DNA of 64,000 nt from Actinoplanes sp. SE50/110 (GTDB lineage: Bacteria > Actinomycetota > Actinomycetes > Mycobacteriales > Micromonosporaceae), in NCBI RefSeq assembly GCF_900119315.1, contig NZ_LT827010.1:5737001-5801000 (forward strand), in the 5' to 3' direction. Shown here piece by piece: positions 54,193 through 62,621 of the stretch. The notes under the pieces were generated by a model. The model did no database searches. It was given only the letters and a program-made list of their open reading frames with translations, and was not told the DNA's origin. Within the stretch, counting starts at the first letter, position 1; every line of letters starts with the position of its first letter. A program made the position numbers and the translations under genes.

Positions 54193-54936
54193 ATGCGGAT
54201 CCCGAATCAACCGCCGGTGGTGGCCGGTGTCGCCGGGACCGCGGGCGGTCTGTCCGCCGTGCGCCTGGCCGCCCGGGAGGCGGTCTCCCGCGGCACTCAG
54301 TTGTCGATCGTGCACGCTTTCGCCTGGGACGGTGCGGAAGCCCGGCGCGCCGCCGCCCACGTCGTCGAGGAGGCGGTCGCCACCGCCCAGCGTTGCACAC
54401 CCGGGGCGGACGTGCGGGGTCAACTGGTGGATGGATCCGCCGGGAGTGTGCTGCGCCGGTTCAGCCGGACCGCGGCGCTGCTCGTCGTCGGCGCGACCGA
54501 CCTGCCGACATCGTCGCTGCTGGAGGCCGTGACGCAGGCCTGGTGCCCGGTGCTGGTGGCGCGCGGGGCCCGACCGGCCGCCGGTCCGGTGCTGGCCGCG
54601 GTGGACGGCTCCGGCCCGTCGGTGCTGGCGCTGCGGCACGCCGCCGCCGAGGCGGTACGCCGGGGCCTGCCGCTGGAGGTGGCCGGGGACGACGACGCGG
54701 TGCTCGACCGGGTGCTGGCCGGGCTCCCGGACCTGCCGTCGCCGGAGCGCCGGCTGCTGACCGGCGACCCGGCCGGCGCGCTGGTCCGCCTGTCGCAGCG
54801 GGTCGCGTTGCTCGCACTGGGACCGCGCGGGGCGGGCGGCGCGGCCCGATTCGGTTCGGTGGCGCACGAGTTGCTGCGCCATGGTGGGTGTCCGACCGTT
54901 TTTGTCCACGGCAGGCGCGAACCGTTGCTACGGTGA
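54193..54936 (+). CDS. Universal stress protein (tandem Usp domains)
   Basis: A 247-residue protein with two Usp-like domains: VVAGVAGTAGGLSAVRLAAR then LLVVGATDLPTSSLLEAVTQ (about 8-120), and VLAAVDGSGPSVLALRHAAA then LALGPRGAGGAARFGSVAHE (about 128-240). The ATP-binding loops (G-x-x-G-x9-G-S/T) are only partly kept, more so in the second copy. Family members bind ATP or act in hypoxia/dormancy responses. The ATG at 54193 has GGAGG upstream; the AT-rich stretch around 54135-54175 (atagatatagatcggtatatt) probably holds the promoter. Confidence 0.83.
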   Translation: MRIPNQPPVVAGVAGTAGGLSAVRLAAREAVSRGTQLSIVHAFAWDGAEARRAAAHVVEEAVATAQRCTPGADVRGQLVDGSAGSVLRRFSRTAALLVVGATDLPTSSLLEAVTQAWCPVLVARGARPAAGPVLAAVDGSGPSVLALRHAAAEAVRRGLPLEVAGDDDAVLDRVLAGLPDLPSPERRLLTGDPAGALVRLSQRVALLALGPRGAGGAARFGSVAHELLRHGGCPTVFVHGRREPLLR

Positions 54937-54976
54937 GCAAAAGCTAAGTCTTAGGGCAAAACGGGAGGAATGCCCG

Positions 54977-57307
54977 GTGCTATCGGTGCTCCCGCCCGGC
55001 ATAGCCCGCCGCCAATGGCAGTTGATGGCCGTCATCGGGGTCCTCGCTACCGCCCTCTACGCGGCCTATTCGTCGTCGAGCCTGGCCTCGGTGAGCCTGG
55101 TCGTGCTCGGCGTGCTGACCGTCGCGGCGTGCTTCGTCGGCCCCCGCCGGTGGGGCGCCGAGCCGCCGGTCGCCTGGCTGCTGATGGCTCTGGCCGCCAC
55201 CCTCTTCCTGGTCGGACTGCTGATCCGGCCCACGGTCACCAACCAGCCGATGCCGCTGCCGCTGCTCGCCGACGCCGCCAGCTTCAGCGGCTATCTGCTG
55301 CTCGGCGCCTTCCTGTTCATGCTGCTGCGGGCCCGGCAGAGCCTGGAGCGGCACGCCGTGCTGGACGGCCTGATCGTCTGCCTGGCCGCCGGACTGACCA
55401 GCACGCTGCTGCTGGCCGCGCCGGCCGCGGCGATCGCCGGCCGGCCCGCGCTGCTCTCCATCATCCAGGGCACCTACCCGCTGTTCGACATCGTGCTGGC
55501 ACTGCTGGTGATCAACCTGGCGTTCACCACCAAGACGTGGCCGATCAGCATGGTGGCGCTGCTGGTCATGATGATCGGGCTGTTCCTCGGCGACACCGCG
55601 TACGCCATCGTCGGGGTCAACGGCCACATCTACGCGTCGCCGCTGCTCAACGTGCCGTACGTGCTGGCCTACACGGCTTTGGGGGTGGCCGCCCTGCACC
55701 CGTCGGTGACCGAGATGAGCCGGGCCGACCGGCTGCCCGTACAGGCCTGGTCCTGGCAGCGGCTCGCGGTGCTGCTGCCCGCGCTGTTCCTGCCGTTCGC
55801 GCTGCTGCTGACCACCGGGACCAGCGCCGCCTCGCACCGGCTGCTGATCGCCGTGGCCGGCGCGCTGATGGTGGTGCTGCTGCTGGCCCGGGCGATGTCC
55901 GCGGTGCACGCCCAGGTGGCCGCCCAGCTGCACTCCGAGCACCAGGCCACGCACGATCCGCTGACCGGGCTGCCCAACCGGCAGTCCATCTCCGCCGAGA
56001 TCGAACGCCTGGTCACCGGGGTGGGCGGTCAGCAGCGGGTCTGGGTCTACATGCTCGACCTGGACGGCTTCAAGTGGGTCAACGACTCGTGGGGTCACGA
56101 CACCGGTGACCAGCTGGTGATCGAGGTGGGCCGGCGGCTGCGCGCCGCGGTGCCGGAGGCCGTGCCGGTGGCCCGGGTCGGCGGCGACGAGTTCCTGCTC
56201 GCCTTCGTCGGCGACAAGGCCGGCGCGCTGCGGCTGGTCGACGACATCCGCGGCTGCTTCGCCCGGTCGCTGCCGGTCCGCGACACCGAGGTGGTGATCA
56301 GTGCGTCGATCGGCATCGCGCACTCGGTCGGCGACGCGGTGCGCTCCGCGGTCACCGCCGAGGCGCTGATGCGCGACGCGGACACCGCGATGTACCGGGC
56401 CAAGGGCGATGGGCCGGGCCGGTCCACGATCTTCGACACCTCGATGCACGACCAGGTGCGCGAGCGGATCGAGCTGGAGGTCGCGCTGCGCCAGGCGCTC
56501 ACCGACGATCAGCTGTACGTGGTGTACCAGCCGATCGTGCGCCTGGAGACCGGGATGCCGGTCGGCGCCGAGGCGCTGATCCGCTGGGAGCACCCGGAAC
56601 GCGGGTCGATCCCGCCGATGCTGTTCATCCCGATCGCCGAGGACTCCGGGATGATCTCGCAGATCGGCACGTTCGTCCGTAACGAGGCGCTGCGTCAGCT
56701 TGGCGTGTGGCGCTCGCAGGGGGTCGTGTCGGAGAGCTTCTACCTGTCGGTGAACGTGTCACCGCGCCAGCTGAGCGAACCCGAGCTGCCGCTGGTGGTC
56801 TCCGGCGAACTGTTCCGGTACGGCGTACCGGCGCACTGTGTCGCCCTGGAGATGACCGAGTCGGTGATGGTGGACGGCTCCAGTGTCACCGCCAGAGTCC
56901 TGCACGAGCTGCGCCAGCTGGGCCTGAAACTGCTGGTCGACGACTTCGGCACGGGCTTCTCGGCGCTGGGCTACCTGCGCCGTTTCCCGGTCACCGGCGT
57001 CAAGATCGACCGCTCCTTCGTCACCGGTCTCGGCAAGAACGATCAGGATGACGAGATCGTCCGGGCGGTGGTGGCGATGAGCCACGCGCTGGGCCTGAGC
57101 GTCATCGCCGAGGGTGTCGAGACCCCGTTGCAGCGCGAAGCCCTCTACCACGTCGGTGTGGTGAACGGGCAGGGCTGGCTGTGGGGCAAGGCGGTGCCGG
57201 CCGCCGAGTTCGCCGAACGCTGGCACCTGACCGCGGCGCTGCCCGAGGTGCCGCTGCCGGTGGCCACGGTGACCAGCTCCGGGCGCCACCGCCGGATCGA
57301 CGACTAG
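54977..57307 (+). CDS. Membrane-bound GGDEF-EAL c-di-GMP protein
   Basis: A 776-residue protein. The first ~320 residues contain about ten hydrophobic helices (MASE-like sensor). The diguanylate cyclase domain has THDPLTGLPNR and an intact active site ARVGGDEFLLA, with no obvious RxxD inhibitory site. The phosphodiesterase domain has EALIRWEHP (E-A-L), LSVNVSPRQL, LLVDDFGTGFSALGYL and VIAEGVETPLQ, all consistent with activity. It may thus both make and break c-di-GMP. The GTG at 54977 has GGGAGG upstream. The stop overlaps that of the convergent gene as CTAG. In actinomycetes c-di-GMP controls development. Confidence 0.93.
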   Translation: MLSVLPPGIARRQWQLMAVIGVLATALYAAYSSSSLASVSLVVLGVLTVAACFVGPRRWGAEPPVAWLLMALAATLFLVGLLIRPTVTNQPMPLPLLADAASFSGYLLLGAFLFMLLRARQSLERHAVLDGLIVCLAAGLTSTLLLAAPAAAIAGRPALLSIIQGTYPLFDIVLALLVINLAFTTKTWPISMVALLVMMIGLFLGDTAYAIVGVNGHIYASPLLNVPYVLAYTALGVAALHPSVTEMSRADRLPVQAWSWQRLAVLLPALFLPFALLLTTGTSAASHRLLIAVAGALMVVLLLARAMSAVHAQVAAQLHSEHQATHDPLTGLPNRQSISAEIERLVTGVGGQQRVWVYMLDLDGFKWVNDSWGHDTGDQLVIEVGRRLRAAVPEAVPVARVGGDEFLLAFVGDKAGALRLVDDIRGCFARSLPVRDTEVVISASIGIAHSVGDAVRSAVTAEALMRDADTAMYRAKGDGPGRSTIFDTSMHDQVRERIELEVALRQALTDDQLYVVYQPIVRLETGMPVGAEALIRWEHPERGSIPPMLFIPIAEDSGMISQIGTFVRNEALRQLGVWRSQGVVSESFYLSVNVSPRQLSEPELPLVVSGELFRYGVPAHCVALEMTESVMVDGSSVTARVLHELRQLGLKLLVDDFGTGFSALGYLRRFPVTGVKIDRSFVTGLGKNDQDDEIVRAVVAMSHALGLSVIAEGVETPLQREALYHVGVVNGQGWLWGKAVPAAEFAERWHLTAALPEVPLPVATVTSSGRHRRIDD

Positions 57308-57867
57308 ACGGACTCCGGGAGACCGTTGCCCGGGAACTCGTAGAGCCAGAACGACTGGGCGTCCAGCCGGGTCGGCACCGCCTTGCCGGAGACCCGGCCG
57401 AGGATCACCCCGATCATCCGGGGCAGCTGGTGACGCTCCTCGTTGTAGGTGCAGATGTCCACGAACACCTTGCCGTCGACCTCGGCGATCGGCGCGTACA
57501 ACCGGCGCAGCAGCGCGACGAAGACGCCGGCCCCGCGGGCGCCCCGGGCCGCGCCGACGAACAGCACGTAGAAGATCCGCCGCTGCGCGTACAGCTCCGG
57601 CCAGTGATGCCGGAAGTAGTCCGGTGAGATCAGCGAGACCGCGTCCAGCTCGGTGGTCATCGAGGCCATCCCGGCCACCCGGTCCTCGGCGTCGTACGCG
57701 ACGTACTTGGGCGCCCGCTCGTCGGCCATCAGCTCGTCGAACTCCTCGCGGTGCAGCACGTGCCGGTGGACCGCCAGCACCGCCAGGTCGGCGAACGACT
57801 CGCGGTAGAAGTCCCAGGCACCGTCCCGCAGCTCGTCCGGCACCACCGGCATGACTTCCACCCGCAT
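57304..57867 (-). CDS. GNAT-like acyltransferase, tentative
   Basis: A 187-residue protein: VPDELRDGAWDFYRESFADL, then YVAYDAEDRVAGMASMTTEL, IFYVLFVGAARGARGAGVFV and FVDICTYNEERHQLPRMIG. The R-G-A-R-G-A-G stretch ahead of a helix resembles the acetyl-CoA-binding motif A of GNAT enzymes, and the preceding V-A-G-M-A-S strand fits. The acceptor is unknown. The ATG at 57867 starts MRVEVMPVVPDEL; the upstream extension lacks similarity. It is convergent with the GGDEF-EAL gene, sharing its last four bases. Confidence 0.6.
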   Translation of the reverse strand: MRVEVMPVVPDELRDGAWDFYRESFADLAVLAVHRHVLHREEFDELMADERAPKYVAYDAEDRVAGMASMTTELDAVSLISPDYFRHHWPELYAQRRIFYVLFVGAARGARGAGVFVALLRRLYAPIAEVDGKVFVDICTYNEERHQLPRMIGVILGRVSGKAVPTRLDAQSFWLYEFPGNGLPESV

Positions 57868-57952
57868 CGCACGCCCCCGTGAGTCGTCCCGTCCACCGAC
57901 CAACCTGTCAGTCCCCCTGGTGCCGCGTAGCCAAGTCCGGCATTATTCGCTG

Positions 57953-58048
57953 ATGACTTCGGCCGGGCTGGCTGCCATGCTCGTCGCGCTCGCGGGCGGA
58001 CTCGCCGCGGCGCTGTTCGCGGCGACCCGCGGCGGGCTGCGCCGATAA
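57953..58048 (+). CDS. Possible 31-residue membrane peptide
   Basis: ATG at 57953, TAA at 58046. The peptide is one hydrophobic helix (AGLAAMLVALAGGLAAALFA) with a basic C-terminus (TRGGLRR). No ribosome site precedes it; a leaderless start is possible. It ends 7 bp before xthA. The amino-acid pattern is that of a small single-pass protein, but chance is not excluded. Confidence 0.28.
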   Translation: MTSAGLAAMLVALAGGLAAALFAATRGGLRR

Positions 58049-58055
58049 TGGGCTG

Positions 58056-58829
58056 ATGCGCTTCGCGACCTGGAACGTCAACTCGGTGAAAGCCCGCCTC
58101 CCCCGCCTGCTGGAGTGGCTGGAGACCGCCGCCCCCGACGTGGTCGGCCTGCAGGAGACCAAGGTCGCCGAGGACGGCTTCCCGGCCGCCGAGGTCCGCG
58201 AGCTGGGATACCGGACGGCGGCGTACGGTCAGGGCCGCTGGAACGGCGTCGCCCTGCTCTCCCGGATCGGCCTGGACGAGGTCCGCCGCGGCTTCCCCGG
58301 CGAGCCCGGCTATCCCGGCCCGGAGGCCCGCGCGATCAGCGCGGTCTGCGACGGCATCCGGTTCATGTCGGTGTACGTGCCGAACGGCCGCACCCCGGAC
58401 GACCCGCACTACACCTACAAACTCCAGTGGCTGCGGGCGCTGCGGCTCGCCCTCGCCGACGACCTGGCGGCCGGCCCGCTGATCGTGGCCGGCGACTTCA
58501 ACGTGGCGCCCACCGACGACGACGTGTGGGATCCGTCGGTGTTCGCCGGCTCCACCCACGTGACCGAGCCGGAGCGGGCCGCCATCGCCGCGCTGCGCGA
58601 CCTCGGGCTCACCGACGTGCCGGCCCGCGCCATGAAGGGTGACCACCCGTTCACCTATTGGGATTACCGCGCCGGGATGTTCCATCAGAACAAGGGCATG
58701 CGCATCGACCACGTGTACGCGAGCGCCGAACTGGCCGCCGCGGTCACGGATGCCGTGGTGGACCGCGAGGCACGCAAGGGCAAGGGCCCGTCCGACCACG
58801 CCCCGGTGATCGTCGATGTGAAACGCTGA
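58056..58829 (+). CDS. xthA: Exodeoxyribonuclease III
   Basis: A 257-residue Mg-dependent AP endonuclease/3'-5' exonuclease of base-excision repair. Family motifs are complete: MRFATWNVNSVKARLPRL, VGLQETKVAEDGFP (metal Glu), YVPNGRTPDDPHYTYKLQW, VAGDFNVAPTDDDVWDP and the C-terminal GMRIDHVYAS and GPSDHAPVIVDV (catalytic Asp-His pair). The ATG at 58056 is chosen on family start. Single gene; 65 bp before the phosphatase gene. Confidence 0.95.
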   Translation: MRFATWNVNSVKARLPRLLEWLETAAPDVVGLQETKVAEDGFPAAEVRELGYRTAAYGQGRWNGVALLSRIGLDEVRRGFPGEPGYPGPEARAISAVCDGIRFMSVYVPNGRTPDDPHYTYKLQWLRALRLALADDLAAGPLIVAGDFNVAPTDDDVWDPSVFAGSTHVTEPERAAIAALRDLGLTDVPARAMKGDHPFTYWDYRAGMFHQNKGMRIDHVYASAELAAAVTDAVVDREARKGKGPSDHAPVIVDVKR

Positions 58830-58894
58830 TCAACCCCATCCCCCCATCGACCCCGTAGGCTGGGGACGACCACGACCCTCAGCGAGGAGGCACG

Positions 58895-60580
58895 ATGTCG
58901 GCCCGCATGCCGGCCACCGCGGCGCCTCCCGGGCTGCTGCGCGCGGTCCTCGACGCGGCGAGCGAGGCGATGCTGCTCTGCGCCGCCGCCGGGGACACCG
59001 TCGTGCTGGTCAACGAGGCGGCCCGCGCGCTGCTGCCCGGCCTGCAGCCGGGCGATCCGCTGACCGCGGCGCCGCTGCCGGAGCTGGCCGCGGCCGCGGC
59101 CGCCGGCGGCGAGTCGTTCCGGTCCGAGGATCGACAGCATTGCTGGTACGGTCGTCGCCGCGCCGTGGGTGACGAGCATTACGTGTGGTTTCTGGCCGAC
59201 GGCGCCGCCGAGCGCGACCGCACCGCCGCGCTGGAGGCCGAGCGCGCCCGGGCCGCGTTCCTGGCCGACGCCGGCCGCCGGCTCTCCGCCTCGCTGCACT
59301 CCCGGCTGGTCCGGCGCACCACGGTCGAGCTGGCCGCCGCGCACCTGGCCGACGCGGCCGTGGTCATCCTCCCGCCGGACAAGCGGCAGAGCGCCTGGAG
59401 CCGGGCGCTGCCCGGCCACCCGGTCGAGGAGGGCACGCTGCCCGAACGCAACCTGGCCGAGGTGCCCGGGCTGGGCGAGGTGATCGACGGCTTCCCGCCG
59501 ATCCCGAGTCGCTGGCTGGACCCGGCGCAGACGCCGGGCTGGCTGTTCCCGGCCGCGCTCGGCCCGCTCGGCGCCCTGCTGGTCATCCCGCTGCCCGGCA
59601 ACGCCGAGCCGGCCGGAGCGCTGATCCTGGCCCGCACCGGCACGTTCAGCCCGGAGGAGGAGGCCCTGGCCCGGGTGTACGCGGCCCGGGCCGGCGCCGC
59701 GCTCGCCGCCGCCGCCCTCTATCAGGAGCAGGTGGCGACCGCCGCGGTGCTGCAGGCCGACCTGCTGCCGCCGGAGCTGCCCGAGATCGACGGCTTCGAG
59801 CTGGCCGGGTCCTATCAGGCGGCTCGCGAGACGATGCTCGTCGGCGGCGACTTCTACGAGGTGTTCGGCCCGGTCCCGGGCAGCACGGACACGGTCGTGG
59901 CGCTCGGCGACGTGTGCGGCACCGGGCCGGAGGCCGCGGTGCTGACCGGCAAGGTCCGCCAGACGCTGCGCGCGCTGCGGCTGATGCACGCCGGCCCGGA
60001 GACGATGCTGCGCGTGCTGAACAGGGCGCTCACCGACTCCGGTCGCCGGCAGCGGTTCGTCACCCTGGTGGTCGGCTCGGTGACCCGCGTCGACCACGGC
60101 CGGATCTGTCTCGAACTGGCCAGCGGCGGCCATCCACCGCCGCTGGTGCTGCGCGCCGACGGCCGGGTCGAGGAGGTGCCGACCGGCGGCACCCTGATCG
60201 GCGTGATGCCGGAGACGACGGTCCGCCCGGCCACCGCCGAGCTCGGCCCCGGCGAACTCTGCCTGCTCTACAGCGACGGCCTGACCGAGGCCCGCGGCGG
60301 CCCGGCCGGCGACGAGCAGTTCGGCGAGACCCGCCTGCGCCGCGCCCTGAGCGACTGCGCCGGCCTGCCCGGCGCGGTCACCCTGGAACGCCTGCGCCAA
60401 CTGGTCTCCGACTGGGTCCGCGGCGGCCCCGGCGACGACATCGCCATGCTCGCCGTCCGCGCGCACCCCCGCCCGCCGCTGAGCCTCCGCGACGGCGGCG
60501 CCACCCTGCGCGCCCCGAACCAGTCCCCCTATCTCACCGCCGCCCGCCGCCCCGACCGAAGGGTCCGGCCCCGATCATGA
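58895..60580 (+). CDS. PAS-GAF-SpoIIE (PP2C) phosphatase
   Basis: A 561-residue sensor phosphatase. A PAS-like N-terminus (AVLDAASEAMLLCAAAGDTV, VLVNEAARALLPG) is followed by a GAF-like domain (FLADAGRRLSASLHSRLVRR to ARAGAALAAAALY) and a SpoIIE/RsbU PP2C domain with the metal-binding residues in MLVGGDFYEVF, VALGDVCGTGPEAA and GGPGDDIAMLAV. Such enzymes dephosphorylate anti-anti-sigma (STAS) proteins and so release sigma factors. The ATG has an ideal GAGGAGG site. The C-terminal 40 residues are Arg/Pro-rich. It is 66 bp upstream of the B12-binding gene on the same strand, suggesting joint action. Confidence 0.93.
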   Translation: MSARMPATAAPPGLLRAVLDAASEAMLLCAAAGDTVVLVNEAARALLPGLQPGDPLTAAPLPELAAAAAAGGESFRSEDRQHCWYGRRRAVGDEHYVWFLADGAAERDRTAALEAERARAAFLADAGRRLSASLHSRLVRRTTVELAAAHLADAAVVILPPDKRQSAWSRALPGHPVEEGTLPERNLAEVPGLGEVIDGFPPIPSRWLDPAQTPGWLFPAALGPLGALLVIPLPGNAEPAGALILARTGTFSPEEEALARVYAARAGAALAAAALYQEQVATAAVLQADLLPPELPEIDGFELAGSYQAARETMLVGGDFYEVFGPVPGSTDTVVALGDVCGTGPEAAVLTGKVRQTLRALRLMHAGPETMLRVLNRALTDSGRRQRFVTLVVGSVTRVDHGRICLELASGGHPPPLVLRADGRVEEVPTGGTLIGVMPETTVRPATAELGPGELCLLYSDGLTEARGGPAGDEQFGETRLRRALSDCAGLPGAVTLERLRQLVSDWVRGGPGDDIAMLAVRAHPRPPLSLRDGGATLRAPNQSPYLTAARRPDRRVRPRS

Positions 60581-60646
60581 CCGCCCACCGCACCCTCGGC
60601 CGGTCGCGCACCACCCACCGCGTCACCGAACGGTCCCGGCACTGAG

Positions 60647-61903
60647 ATGATCACTTCGGTCACCGTCCACTCGCTCGACGACCCGGACCTCCACGACGAG
60701 TATCTGCGCCTGGTCGGCGACGGCGACGAGTACGCCGCCGTCGAGCTCGCCCTCACCCTGCTCGACAACGGCGTCCGACCCCAGCGGATCATGGTCGACC
60801 TGATCGGCGGCACGCAGGCCCGGGTCGGCGAGCTGTGGGCGGCCAACGAGTGGTCGGTCGCCCGCGAACACGCCGCCACCGCCGTCAACGAACGTGTCCT
60901 CGCCGCCGTCGCCGCCCACCTGCGCCCCTCACCGCGCCGCTCCTCCACGACCGCCGACCGCGACCTCTCCGCCGCTGACCGCTCCCCCGCCACCGCCGAC
61001 CGCGACCCCTCTGCCGCTCGCGGCGTCGCGGGGCCGGATGCCGGTGCCTCTCCCGCGGACCGCGGCACCGCGGGGCCGGGCCGCGATGCTGCTCACGCGC
61101 ACCGGGGCGGTGCTTCCACGTATCGCGGCCGGATCACGGTGGCCTGCGTGGACGGTGAGTGGCACGGCCTGCCCGCCCGGATCCTGGCCGAGCTGCTCTC
61201 CCTGGATGGCTGGCGGGTCGACTTCCTCGGCGCCAGCGTCCCCGGCCCGCACCTGATCACCCACCTGCACCAGACCGGCCCCGATGCGGTGGCCCTGAGC
61301 TGCATGATCCCCACCCGGCTCCCCCGCGCCCACGCCGCCATCACGGCCTGCCGCGCGGCCGGCGTCCCGGTCATCGCCGGCGGCCGGGGTTTCGGCCCGC
61401 AGGCCCGCTGGGCCGCCCGGCTCGGCGCCGACGCCTGGGCCACCTCCGCCGAGGAGGCCGTCGTCCGCCTGGCCACCGACTGGCCACCCCCGCCGGCCCC
61501 GGACTTCCCGGCTTCCGGCGGTTTCGTCCCGAGCAGCCTGAGCGAGCACCTCGGCGACGAGGAGTACACCCACCTGGTCCGCTCCCGCCCCCAGCTGATC
61601 GACACCGCGATGCAGCGCCTGGCCGCCGTCCACCCCGAGGTCCGCGACTACGACGACCGCCAGCGCGAAGCCACCGCCGAGGACTTCGGCCACATCGCCG
61701 ACTTCCTGGCCGCCTCGCTCTACATCGACGAACCTCAGATCTTCCGCGACTTCACCTCGTGGACCGCCGACGTCCTCACCGCCCGCCTCGTCCCGGTGAC
61801 CGCCCTGCGGGCCGGCCTGCATATCGTCCGCGACCAGCTGATCGACTTCCCCACCGCCACGAAAACCCTCGACCTGGCCCTGGCCGACCTCTCCACCCCC
61901 TGA
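60647..61903 (+). CDS. CarH-like cobalamin-binding sensor without DNA-binding domain
   Basis: A 418-residue protein. Residues 10-92 form the four-helix cap domain with LWAANEWSVAREHA, which keeps the W-x9-E-H signature (Trp64, Glu74, His75) of CarH/LitR adenosylcobalamin photoreceptors. Residues 96-158 are an Asp/Arg/Ala-rich linker. The Rossmann B12 domain (160-285) has VDGEWHGLPARIL, an E-x-H-x-x-P form of the base-off motif with His173 as the likely cobalt ligand, then VDFLGASVPG and VIAGGRGFG. Residues 290-418 are an all-helical output of unknown family (LGDEEYTHLVRSRPQLIDTA). There is no MerR-type helix-turn-helix. The position after a SpoIIE phosphatase suggests partner-switching control (inference). 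Confidence 0.85.
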   Translation: MITSVTVHSLDDPDLHDEYLRLVGDGDEYAAVELALTLLDNGVRPQRIMVDLIGGTQARVGELWAANEWSVAREHAATAVNERVLAAVAAHLRPSPRRSSTTADRDLSAADRSPATADRDPSAARGVAGPDAGASPADRGTAGPGRDAAHAHRGGASTYRGRITVACVDGEWHGLPARILAELLSLDGWRVDFLGASVPGPHLITHLHQTGPDAVALSCMIPTRLPRAHAAITACRAAGVPVIAGGRGFGPQARWAARLGADAWATSAEEAVVRLATDWPPPPAPDFPASGGFVPSSLSEHLGDEEYTHLVRSRPQLIDTAMQRLAAVHPEVRDYDDRQREATAEDFGHIADFLAASLYIDEPQIFRDFTSWTADVLTARLVPVTALRAGLHIVRDQLIDFPTATKTLDLALADLSTP

Positions 61904-61930
61904 CCCGCCACTCACCCGCTCCCGGCGGTG

Positions 61931-62130
61931 CGGCCACCCGCCCGGTCCCGGCGTTCCCCACCCGCCCGATCACGACCGCCCGGCCACCCGCCCGGTCCCG
62001 GCGTTCCCCACCCGCCCGATCACGACCGCCCGGCCACCCGCCCCGTCGCGACGTTCCCCACCCGCCCGATCACGACCGCCCGGCGACCCGCCCCGTCGCG
62101 ACGTTCCCCACCCGCCCGATCACGACCGGC
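61931..62130. repeat. Four tandem 50-bp direct repeats
   Basis: Units at 61931-61980, 61981-62030, 62031-62080 and 62081-62130. Units 1 and 2 are identical, unit 3 differs at three positions, and unit 4 differs from unit 3 at two. Each contains CGTTCCCCACCCGCCCGATC and ends ACGACCGCC or ACGACCGGC. The array starts 28 bp after the stop of the B12-binding gene. No hairpin, spacer or ORF explains it. The rest of the intergenic region to 62311 shows no gene. Confidence 0.97.
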
Positions 62131-62311
62131 CAAGCGTCGCGCACATCACCAGTACCACCGACCCACCAGAACGGGCATCCCGGATTGCTCACCGCTTTTC
62201 GCGTGAGCACAACCGCACCCCTGGCCGCCGAACCGGCACCACACCGGACACCCGAACCGGCGAACGCGGCGTGGGCAGACCCCGCCAGGCCATCGGTCGG
62301 GAAATGCGGAA

Positions 62312-62337
62312 ACCCGGCCGCGCGGAGGCGGCCGGGT
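62312..62337 (-). terminator. Hairpin downstream of the 80-residue gene
   Basis: A 10-bp stem (ACCCGGCCGC and its complement) with a 6-base loop, followed on the minus strand by TTTCC; 41 bp after the stop at 62379. Confidence 0.75.
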
Positions 62338-62378
62338 CTCGTGGTGATCAACAGCCGGTGAGCCGTGATCGGGATCGG

Positions 62379-62621
62379 TCAGCTGCGGCGGAAGGCGTAG
62401 CTGCGGCCACCGCCGGCACCGGCCGCTCGGCCCGCGTGGGCGCGGTCCGAGCTGCGGCGGGCGGCCTGCCGGGTGTCGCGGGCGCCGTGGTGCGCGGCGT
62501 CGGCCGGGTCGGGCTGGGCGCCGGAACCGTCCTCGACCGCCGGGCGGGTCAGGGCCGCGGCAATGTCCCGGCGGGCGAGTTCCGCCAGGTCGGGATGGAC
62601 GGAGAAAGGCTGGGCAGGCAT
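62379..62621 (-). CDS. Small basic/hydrophilic protein, function unknown
   Basis: An 80-residue protein, MPAQPFSVHPDLAELARRDI then AAALTRPAVEDGSG. The second half is rich in Arg, Ala, Asp and His (ADAAHHGARDTRQAARRSSD) and ends GGGRSYAFRRS. The N-terminus has one clear helix; the remainder is probably disordered. GGAGGTGG lies 5 nt before the ATG, a strong ribosome site, and a terminator follows, so it is likely a real monocistronic gene. Family unknown. Confidence 0.62.
   Translation of the reverse strand: MPAQPFSVHPDLAELARRDIAAALTRPAVEDGSGAQPDPADAAHHGARDTRQAARRSSDRAHAGRAAGAGGGRSYAFRRS

Noticed and set aside
60577..60645. 22-codon frame between the phosphatase and B12-sensor genes, starting in an ATGA overlap
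   Set aside because: It is too short and Arg/Thr/His-rich with no ribosome site. The overlap alone is weak evidence, though translational coupling through it is possible.
61931..62130. Possible CRISPR array
   Set aside because: The 50-bp units abut with no unique spacers and no cas gene is near.
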